This document shows, one piece after another, positions 5,512-10,971 of a stretch of 10,971 bases of DNA. Source of the DNA: Gammaproteobacteria bacterium. GTDB taxonomy: Bacteria > Pseudomonadota > Gammaproteobacteria > BMS3Bbin11. Below the pieces are notes generated by a model, which had not been told where the DNA came from, searched no databases, and worked only from the letters and a program-made list of their open reading frames with translations. Within the stretch, counting starts at the first letter, position 1. The number at the start of each line of letters is the position of its first letter. The stretch lies in NCBI GenBank assembly GCA_030636465.1, contig DAOVWW010000017.1, positions 1 to 10,971 of the forward strand, in the 5' to 3' direction. The translations under genes and the position numbers were made by a program.

Positions 5512-7956
5512 ATGAATAAAGAAACCATGAGGTTATTGTCCAAAATATTACTGACAGTATTAAGTTTTTTACTAATATTGGCGGTATTCTGGTTTAGTCT
5601 ACCTCGCATAATTGAAAGTTATACCTATTCCAGGCTGAGTCAGCTTGGCTACAGAGACATAGGTTTTGTAGTGGGAGATGTAGGTTTTCGCTCGGCAACT
5701 ATCGAACACCTGCGCATGTCAAACGATGATTTTTCAATCGAACTACGGGACGTGCAGGCAGAGTACCGCCTTTCTGACCTGTTATCAGGGTCTGTTGATA
5801 CATTAGTACTGCGGCAAGCTGAACTGAAACAGCGAGTAAATAAAAAGGATAAGGTCGCTGTAGTACTGCCAGATCCACTTTTGTTACTCGCTATGCTGAG
5901 CACTCCCTGGAAAGAGTATCTACCGGCAAATTCCCTGAGTATTAATAATCTCCATGTTTTTGATGATAAGGGTGAATTACTTGTTAGATCGTCGATAGAG
6001 ATCGCTAAGGAAGAGGATGTTCTCAGTGCAAAAATTAATTTAATAGACAGCAAGGATGAAAACCACCTGCTGGTTCTTGAGGCATCAGATGACAAAGGGA
6101 TATTTGTGCAAGTGCGATCAGAAGCTGCTGCAGAAGATCAGGTAAGTCCGCTTTCAATTAATTTACGGCGCGCTGATGGGCTGGATGGTTTATCTGGGCA
6201 GATTAATATTGATTTTTCTAAGCTCCCATGGGATCTGGCGGGGATTGATAGTATGAACGGGCAGATGCAGGCAGAAGTCTCATATTTAAGTCCGACGAAT
6301 GAGGCAATAAAGGTCTTCTCAGTAGCGGCAGAACTAACGGATGTAAAATATGAAAGCTGGCAGCTAAAAAATAGTTCTATCAATATTCAGGGGAAAATAG
6401 GGAAGCAAGATGATGCTTACAGAATAGAATTTAACGAGTCATCATCGATACTGGCGCAATCTATAAAACAGGGTAGCAATGAGATTGAGCAAGTCTTTAT
6501 CGTTTTGCCACAGATACTTGAAATTGGAACTGAGAAAATGGTGGTTCCATCACAAAGTGGTGCTACGATCAGCCTCAAAAATCTTGTGTGGGATGGAATC
6601 GATATTCCTCAAATTAAGCTCAAGGATATTGCTTTTAGCTCGAAAGGTTCAATGAAGGAGCCGCTCAGTTGCAACTATAAATTGCTACTGTTGGCGCCGA
6701 AAATAAGCAGAGCAGGTTTAAAGTTTACTACCTTGCCTGTAAAGCTCGATGGCGCCTGTAATGAATCAGAGAACGGTAGCTGGTTGATTCGAGCTGATAC
6801 AGAAAGCCTGATAGTCGAAGATGAGGATTTTATATTCCCTCTAAGTCAATGCCATGCAGAACTTCAGAGCCTGGCCATTAAAGATAATACACAAACCGGC
6901 TCAGCCGAGTTTTCCGGTAATCTGTCATGCGAATCCAGTAAGCAAAGCAGTGCTGTATTATCCACTTTTCAGTTCAGCCCGGAAACCGGGGCGGGTCACG
7001 CAAAATATTCTATTTCAGACATTAGCCCCAATGATGAGTTACCACTATTTGGCAGTTTACTGAAAAACTGGAAGGAACCTTATGACATGGTGACTGGCAG
7101 CTTATCGGTCAATGGGAGATATCGCTGGTGGAAAAACCAGAAAGGCCAGGACAGGGAAAATTTGTTAGTGAATTTTAATATTAAGGACGGTGGTGGATAT
7201 TATGACTCGGTTTTATTTTCTGGTCTTGATTACAATGATCAAATCGAAGTTTTGCCTTATGTAACATCCTCCGCTTTTACGGACCTTACTATTAGTGATA
7301 TCGATGTCGGTATTCCGATTACTTCAACGAAAGCAAGCATTCTCTATAGCAAGTCGGCGAAAGGCCATTTACCTTTAGTGACAATTAATTCTTTTAGCAC
7401 ATCTTTGCTTGACGGAAAAGTACTGGGTAATGATCTGGAAATTGATTTGAATAATACGGAGCATGAATTGACTCTGGTGGTTAGCGGCCTGGATATATCC
7501 GAGATAGCTGATTTGCAACAGATAGAAGGATTAAGTGTAACCGGGCGACTGGATGGGTATGTACCCGTTACCATCACAGAAAAAGGATTAAAAATCACCG
7601 AGGGTAAAATCGTTTCCCAGCAGCAGGGTGGTCAAATTCATTACCGGCCTGAAGGAGGAACCCTTGAGATGGAGAAATCTGCATTGGGTTCCGAGTTTGT
7701 GTTTCGAATTATTGAAGACCTTAAATATGATTCACTCAATATTGATGTAAATTACCAGGAAAATGGCGATCTTGATATGAATCTGTCTATAAAGGGAAAA
7801 AGCCCCAAAGTAGATGAGGTCAGGCCTGTTCATTTCAATCTTAAGTTGCAGCAGAATGTTCTGAAATTATTAGAAGGGCTGCGCTATGCTGAAGGTCTTA
7901 GCGACGAAATCGATAAAAACGTACAGAGGCACTTCAATGGAGGCAAGCTCAAGTAA
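5512..7956 (+). CDS. ydbH: YdbH family AsmA-like intermembrane phospholipid transport protein
   Basis: This 814-residue protein has one N-terminal membrane anchor (about residues 8-30) followed by a long beta-rich periplasmic region. YdbH, TamB and YhdP are AsmA-like proteins that carry glycerophospholipids from the inner to the outer membrane along a hydrophobic groove; they are partly redundant in E. coli. The C-terminal part, about 695-814, carries the recognisable YdbH segment ('GGQIHYRPEGG', 'LKYDSLNIDVNY', 'HFNLKLQQNVLKLLEGLR'). It is somewhat shorter than the E. coli protein (about 880). The ynbE and ydbL genes downstream confirm the identity. The start at 5512 has no clear ribosome binding site (upstream is ACTCCCTCC); ATG 5527 would also keep the membrane anchor. 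Confidence 0.9.
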   Translation: MNKETMRLLSKILLTVLSFLLILAVFWFSLPRIIESYTYSRLSQLGYRDIGFVVGDVGFRSATIEHLRMSNDDFSIELRDVQAEYRLSDLLSGSVDTLVLRQAELKQRVNKKDKVAVVLPDPLLLLAMLSTPWKEYLPANSLSINNLHVFDDKGELLVRSSIEIAKEEDVLSAKINLIDSKDENHLLVLEASDDKGIFVQVRSEAAAEDQVSPLSINLRRADGLDGLSGQINIDFSKLPWDLAGIDSMNGQMQAEVSYLSPTNEAIKVFSVAAELTDVKYESWQLKNSSINIQGKIGKQDDAYRIEFNESSSILAQSIKQGSNEIEQVFIVLPQILEIGTEKMVVPSQSGATISLKNLVWDGIDIPQIKLKDIAFSSKGSMKEPLSCNYKLLLLAPKISRAGLKFTTLPVKLDGACNESENGSWLIRADTESLIVEDEDFIFPLSQCHAELQSLAIKDNTQTGSAEFSGNLSCESSKQSSAVLSTFQFSPETGAGHAKYSISDISPNDELPLFGSLLKNWKEPYDMVTGSLSVNGRYRWWKNQKGQDRENLLVNFNIKDGGGYYDSVLFSGLDYNDQIEVLPYVTSSAFTDLTISDIDVGIPITSTKASILYSKSAKGHLPLVTINSFSTSLLDGKVLGNDLEIDLNNTEHELTLVVSGLDISEIADLQQIEGLSVTGRLDGYVPVTITEKGLKITEGKIVSQQQGGQIHYRPEGGTLEMEKSALGSEFVFRIIEDLKYDSLNIDVNYQENGDLDMNLSIKGKSPKVDEVRPVHFNLKLQQNVLKLLEGLRYAEGLSDEIDKNVQRHFNGGKLK

Positions 7957-8032
7957 TTGAGGTGCTGGTTAATGAATTCCGGTAAAATAGTTGTTCAGCT
8001 TATATTCATACAGCACAGAGTATAGTAATCAT

Positions 8033-8057
8033 GTCTGCCGCTCACCCATTAGCAGAC
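8033..8057. other. Inverted repeat in the ydbH–ynbE gap
   Basis: GTCTGC (8033-8038) and GCAGAC (8052-8057) form a perfect six-base-pair stem with a 13-base loop inside the 146-base gap between ydbH and ynbE. There is no T run after it, so it does not look like a terminator. It could be an mRNA structure affecting ynbE expression or an operator half-site pair, or it could be chance. A TATAGT just upstream (8021-8026) lacks a good -35 partner. Confidence 0.3.
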
Positions 8058-8102
8058 GGCTGAAGCATATGAGATAAACGGTACCGAATGCGAGGAATAG
8101 AT

Positions 8103-8300
8103 ATGTATCAAAACCTGATAAAAATAATTACCGGCCTGGCATTCGTGCTTTCAGTCGCTGCCTGTTCTCCAACGGTTAAAGTGGCTGCGCCGGATAAACC
8201 CATTACAATTAACCTGAATGTCAAAATTGAACATGAGATACGCGTTAAGGTCGATAAAGATCTTGATGAGTTGATGTCAACAGACAGCGGTTTATTCTAA
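8103..8300 (+). CDS. ynbE: YnbE family outer-membrane lipoprotein
   Basis: This is a 65-residue lipoprotein. A hydrophobic signal (about residues 5-20) ends in the lipobox VAAC, with the lipidated Cys at residue 21. The mature part contains the very conserved YnbE core 'VAAPDKPITINLNVKIEHEI' and ends with the family-typical 'SGLF'. In E. coli YnbE sits in the outer membrane and contacts the C-terminus of YdbH, so the two proteins complete the lipid bridge. The residue after Cys is Ser, not Asp, consistent with outer-membrane sorting. I choose ATG 8103 over ATG 8088 because GAGGA at 8092-8096 is six bases upstream. It lies 17 bases before ydbL. Confidence 0.93.
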   Translation: MYQNLIKIITGLAFVLSVAACSPTVKVAAPDKPITINLNVKIEHEIRVKVDKDLDELMSTDSGLF

Positions 8301-8317
8301 ATAAAGAGGAAAAGAGA

Positions 8318-8608
8318 ATGCTTATTAAATTCAAAGAAAATTTTCGCTGGGTATTTCCAATGCTGCTGGTATTGTCGTTGTTTGCGCTGCCTGCCTCAGC
8401 ACTTGATTTGGCTCAGGCAAAGACCCAGGGCCTGGTTCAGGAAACAGCAAGCGGTTATCTCAAGGTAGTAAAACCCACCGGAGCGGCTAAAGACCTGGTG
8501 AAAAACATCAATGCCGGACGAAAAGCTGAATATCAAAAGATTGCGAAAAAAAGAGGTACCTCTTTGGCTGCAGTTGAAAAGTTGGCGGGTAAAAGGCTGA
8601 CACAATAG
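8318..8608 (+). CDS. ydbL: YdbL family (DUF1318) periplasmic protein, short C-terminus
   Basis: This is a 96-residue secreted protein. A signal peptide of about 28 residues ends in LPASA before the mature start LDLAQAK. The DUF1318 body follows ('ALDLAQAKTQGLVQETASGYL', 'INAGRKAEYQKIAKKRG', 'VEKLAGKRL'). In E. coli YdbL belongs to the ydbH–ynbE–ydbL operon and is proposed to assist the YdbH–YnbE bridge in the periplasm. This copy stops right after 'LAGKRLTQ', whereas the E. coli protein continues with a tail of about 15-20 residues containing a G-Y-Q…G-W-K pattern. I find no sign of that tail in any frame after the stop. AGAGGAAAAG directly upstream is a good ribosome binding site. Confidence 0.9.
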   Translation: MLIKFKENFRWVFPMLLVLSLFALPASALDLAQAKTQGLVQETASGYLKVVKPTGAAKDLVKNINAGRKAEYQKIAKKRGTSLAAVEKLAGKRLTQ

Positions 8609-8624
8609 CAACTATTTTTTGGCA

Positions 8625-8660
8625 GCGAATCTATTTTAAGTGCCTATTAAATATATTCGC
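8625..8660. other. Inverted repeat after ydbL, terminator-like but without a T run
   Basis: GCGAATCTATTT (8625-8636) and AAATATATTCGC (8649-8660) pair at 11 of 12 positions around a 12-base loop, beginning 16 bases after the ydbL stop. The stem is AT-rich at the loop end and GC-rich at the base. No T run follows (TTGAATAATT), so it is at best a weak terminator. It could also stabilise the 3' end of the operon transcript or be a binding site upstream of the next gene. Confidence 0.45.
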
Positions 8661-8703
8661 TTGAATAATTCGCCCATAAATTTTAATCTTTTCCCCCCAC
8701 ACA

Positions 8704-9354
8704 ATGGATTTAGCTATGAATCAGGAACAAGCACGCGAAAACATGATTAAACAACAGGTCCGCACCTGGGAAGTTTCAGACCCTAAAATTGTGGATCTGA
8801 TGTATAAATTCCCGCGTGAGGAATTTGTCCCTGACGCATGGCGAGAGCTTGCTTATTCTGATACGAACATCGTTCTTGATGATAGCCGCTGTATGATGCT
8901 GTTTCCTGGTATGGAAGCAAGAATGTTACAGGCCCTGGACGTTCAGCAGGGGGAAAGTGTGCTTGAGATTGGAACCGGCTGTGCTTATATGACAGCCCTG
9001 CTGGCAGAGCTTTCAGGCAATGTTTTATCATTGGATACAGAAGATTTCATTCAGTCTGGCATACGATCGAATCTTAAAAATGTACAGCTAGAAACTGGAA
9101 GCGTAAGTGAAGGCTGGCAGGACAAAGGAAGCTTTGATGTAATAGTGCTGAACGGCTCAGTACAGACGATCCCCAGAGAATTACTTGATAAACTAAATGT
9201 GGGCGGCAGATTCTTTGCTGTGGTGGGCGAAAGCCCGAGCATGTCGGCGACTTTGGTCACCCGTGATGAATTTGGCAGCCGTACAGAAGAGTTATTTGAA
9301 ACTTCGTTACCGCGACTGGCATCTGCAGAACAGAAGGACGTTTTTGATTTTTAG
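8704..9354 (+). CDS. Divergent protein-L-isoaspartate O-methyltransferase family protein
   Basis: This is a 216-residue class I methyltransferase-like protein of the PCMT family, specifically the type often encoded near tolC in gammaproteobacteria. Family signs are 'ENMIKQQVRTWEV' near the N-terminus, 'FPREEFVPDAWRELAYSD' (35-52), motif I 'VLEIGTGCAYMTALLAEL' (85-102), 'FDVIVLNGSVQTIP' and 'LLDKLNVGGRFFAVVGE'. Motif I has GCAY where GSGY is usual, and the GDG motif after strand 4 is replaced by 'TGSVSEGW'. The substrate-loop Ser/Thr of true isoaspartate repair enzymes is not evident. Repair activity is therefore doubtful. The start may be ATG 8704 or ATG 8716; the latter fits family N-termini better, and neither has a strong ribosome binding site. 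It converges on waaA. Confidence 0.85.
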   Translation: MDLAMNQEQARENMIKQQVRTWEVSDPKIVDLMYKFPREEFVPDAWRELAYSDTNIVLDDSRCMMLFPGMEARMLQALDVQQGESVLEIGTGCAYMTALLAELSGNVLSLDTEDFIQSGIRSNLKNVQLETGSVSEGWQDKGSFDVIVLNGSVQTIPRELLDKLNVGGRFFAVVGESPSMSATLVTRDEFGSRTEELFETSLPRLASAEQKDVFDF

Positions 9355-9375
9355 TTAGTTGTAGTTATTCTACTT

Positions 9376-9419
9376 AAAAAGCCTGCAGACGCTTATTTTG
9401 AGCTATTGCAGGTGTTTTT
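9376..9419. terminator. Bidirectional intrinsic terminator between convergent genes
   Basis: AAAAAGCCTGCA (9376-9387) pairs with TGCAGGTGTTTTT (9407-9419), giving a CCTGCA/TGCAGG core extended by A–T pairs with one small bulge. The 19-base loop may itself fold (GCT/AGC). T runs follow the stem in both directions, so it should stop both the methyltransferase-like gene and waaA transcripts. The right arm lies within the last codons of waaA. Confidence 0.7.
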
Positions 9420-10679
9420 CGCCAGAGAGAATATCAGTTCAGATGTTCTCTCCAGCGCACCGCGATTTTGCTGTACCAACTTCTTACCCTTTTCCCCTGT
9501 TTCAAAGCGTAAATTTGCGTCATCCAGATAGGTCGCCACAGCCGCTACCAGCTCACGGTTGCTATCGACCTGCAGGCCGGCACTTTTGGACAAGGTGAGC
9601 TGAGATATCTCATCGAAGTTGAACATATAAGGGCCAAAAATAACAGGCAGTCCCACTGCACAGGCTTCGAGGACATTGTGTCCACCGACTGGCACCAGCG
9701 AGCCACCTACAAACGCAACATCTGAGGCGGTATACAGTTTTAGTAGCTCACCCATACTGTCGGCGACGATAACTTCGACCTCTTCAGCCACTGGTCCTCG
9801 AAGTTCACTTCGTAGGACGGTGTTAAAGCCATCGCGACGGCTGATCTTAGCGACAGTTCCAAATCGTTCGGGATGCCGCGGAACAAGAAGCAACAATAAA
9901 TCCGGGTAATCGCGCCTTAGCTCTCTAAAGGCAACAAGGACCTTTTTTTCTTCATCATCATGTGTGCTGGCAGCGATCCACACGGGCCGCATACTGCCGA
10001 AGTCCCGCCTCAGTGATTCCGCCGCTTCGCGCAGGCTGGCCGGAAGTTTTATTTCGAACTTGATGCTGCCGGTAATGCTGACTATCTCACTCGGTGCGCC
10101 CATACGACGCAGTCTCCTGGCATCTGCACGTGACTGTGCAGCAATTAAGGATACCTGCTGCAGTGTTGATCTGGTGAGTTTTTCAAATCGTAAATAGCCG
10201 CGCATAGAAGACTCAGACATGCGTGCATTGGCGACAACAATAGGTATGTTTCGTTGCTTGCAGTGATAGAAAAGGTTTGGCCACAATTCTGTTTCCAGGG
10301 TAACAGCCAGGCAGGGCTTTACCTGATCCAGAAATCGAGTGACAGACCACGACAGGTCATAGGGCACATAACAATGCAGCACGCGGTCACCTAATTGTCT
10401 TAGCACCTCAGTAGACCCTGTCGGGGTCATGGTAGTAACCAGCACAGGCGTATCAGGATAACGGTCAAACAATGCATTAATGAGAGGGACTGCAGCACGT
10501 GCCTCGCCTACAGAAACGGCATGTACCCAGATCACAGGGGCATCAGGGTGTATATCATTAAAGCCAAAACGTTCACCCCAGCGCTTGAAATAGTCAGGAT
10601 TCTTCAATCCACGAATTAGCAGATGTAGAATGACTACTGGAATTAGTAGTGGCAATAGCAGTGAGTAAAGCTTTAACAT
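9393..10679 (-). CDS. waaA: 3-deoxy-D-manno-octulosonic acid (Kdo) transferase
   Basis: WaaA (KdtA) transfers Kdo from CMP-Kdo to the lipid A precursor at the cytoplasmic face of the inner membrane, the first step of LPS inner-core assembly. The protein has 428 residues, the usual length of about 425. An N-terminal membrane helix (about 3-23) precedes the GT-B fold. Family motifs are 'WVHAVSVGEA' with catalytic Glu59, 'LETELWPNLF', 'LVPRHPERF', 'DSMGELLKLY' and 'FVGGSLVPVGGHNVLE'. Kdo copy number (mono- or bifunctional) cannot be read from sequence. The start at 10679 begins just before the membrane helix; no clear ribosome binding site is seen. It is divergent from the glycosyltransferase gene, with only 50 AT-rich bases between the two starts. 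Confidence 0.97.
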   Translation of the reverse strand: MLKLYSLLLPLLIPVVILHLLIRGLKNPDYFKRWGERFGFNDIHPDAPVIWVHAVSVGEARAAVPLINALFDRYPDTPVLVTTMTPTGSTEVLRQLGDRVLHCYVPYDLSWSVTRFLDQVKPCLAVTLETELWPNLFYHCKQRNIPIVVANARMSESSMRGYLRFEKLTRSTLQQVSLIAAQSRADARRLRRMGAPSEIVSITGSIKFEIKLPASLREAAESLRRDFGSMRPVWIAASTHDDEEKKVLVAFRELRRDYPDLLLLLVPRHPERFGTVAKISRRDGFNTVLRSELRGPVAEEVEVIVADSMGELLKLYTASDVAFVGGSLVPVGGHNVLEACAVGLPVIFGPYMFNFDEISQLTLSKSAGLQVDSNRELVAAVATYLDDANLRFETGEKGKKLVQQNRGALERTSELIFSLAKNTCNSSK

Positions 10680-10729
10680 TCGATATATGTTTAGAATAGA
10701 TTAATTATTTATTAGGACAGTATACAAAT

Positions 10730-10971
10730 ATGAGTACACCCCTGTCGGCGGTTATTATTACACACAATGCTGCTGCTCAGCTTGCCGACTGCCTGAACTC
10801 GTTGTCATTTATTGATGAGATTATCATTCTCGACTCAGGAAGTGACGATGGCACAAAAGATATTGCAGACTTATTCAATGCACGCTTCCTGTATCAGGAA
10901 TGGCTCGGTTATGGGCCGCAGAAACAGAAGGCAGTGGAACTGGCCAGTAATGACTGGGTTCTTTGCCTCGA
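10730..10971 (+). CDS. Family 2 glycosyltransferase, N-terminal part (WaaE/KdtX-like)
   Basis: An open frame starts at ATG 10730 and runs off the window after 80 complete codons. It begins with the GT-A pattern of family 2 transferases: 'LSAVIITHNAAAQLADCL', then 'IDEIIILDSGSDDGT' (nucleotide-sugar binding Asp residues), and 'WLGYGPQKQKAVELASNDWVL'. The GPQK segment and the pairing with waaA point to the LPS core transferases known as WaaE or KdtX, which add a sugar to the inner core. The last two bases (GA) begin a codon where the DxD-type Asp would be expected. AGGA at 10714-10717 is a plausible ribosome binding site, 12 bases upstream. Donor and acceptor are not determined. Confidence 0.88.
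   Translation, partial: MSTPLSAVIITHNAAAQLADCLNSLSFIDEIIILDSGSDDGTKDIADLFNARFLYQEWLGYGPQKQKAVELASNDWVLCL

Noticed and set aside
5649..6095. Minus-strand frame of 148 codons inside ydbH
   Set aside because: The Ser/Arg-rich composition is typical of an antisense shadow, and ydbH is supported by family motifs and its neighbours.
7972..8025. Tiny 17-residue frame with GAGGTG upstream, between ydbH and ynbE
   Set aside because: It is too short to support without conservation data; it has no recognisable signature, though it could be a leader peptide.
9676..10197. Two plus-strand frames antisense to waaA
   Set aside because: They lie opposite conserved WaaA motifs and have Ser/Arg-rich shadow-like composition.

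Overview
The window looks like a chromosomal segment of a gammaproteobacterium. The evidence is the dapF–DUF484–xerC order, a complete ydbH–ynbE–ydbL set for phospholipid transport between the two membranes, and lipopolysaccharide Kdo transferase WaaA beside a family 2 glycosyltransferase. I cannot name the species; a free-living or symbiotic environmental lineage is a guess.

Layout. At 1-56 a 7-base tandem repeat begins at or before the window edge and runs into the stop codon of a small acidic protein gene on the minus strand (52-342). A 259-base divergent intergenic region follows. Next comes a tight plus-strand operon of dapF (lysine and peptidoglycan precursor), a DUF484 gene and xerC (chromosome dimer resolution) at 602-3061. 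In many relatives a HAD-family hydrolase gene comes next. Here the xerC end is joined to a 5'-truncated methyltransferase remnant (3110-3469), which overlaps an AT-rich gene for a membrane-anchored alkaline-phosphatase/sulfatase-superfamily protein (3447-4997). This is the most accessory-looking part of the window.

Convergent to it is a YkgJ-type cysteine-cluster gene (minus strand, 5036-5440). Divergent from that gene is the ydbH–ynbE–ydbL envelope lipid-transport set (5512-8608): a large inner-membrane-anchored AsmA-like bridge, a small outer-membrane lipoprotein and a small periplasmic protein. A divergent member of the protein-isoaspartate methyltransferase family (8704-9354) follows and converges on waaA (minus strand, 9393-10679) through a bidirectional terminator-like hairpin. 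A glycosyltransferase gene starts divergently at 10730 and is cut by the window end.

Most of the window is conserved housekeeping and envelope biogenesis: peptidoglycan precursor, phospholipid traffic and LPS inner core. I see no CRISPR array, tRNA, rRNA, complete insertion sequence or obvious defence system. The points worth a second look are the heptamer repeat, the methyltransferase remnant with its AT-rich neighbour, the eroded motifs of the isoaspartate-methyltransferase-like protein, and the short YdbL.
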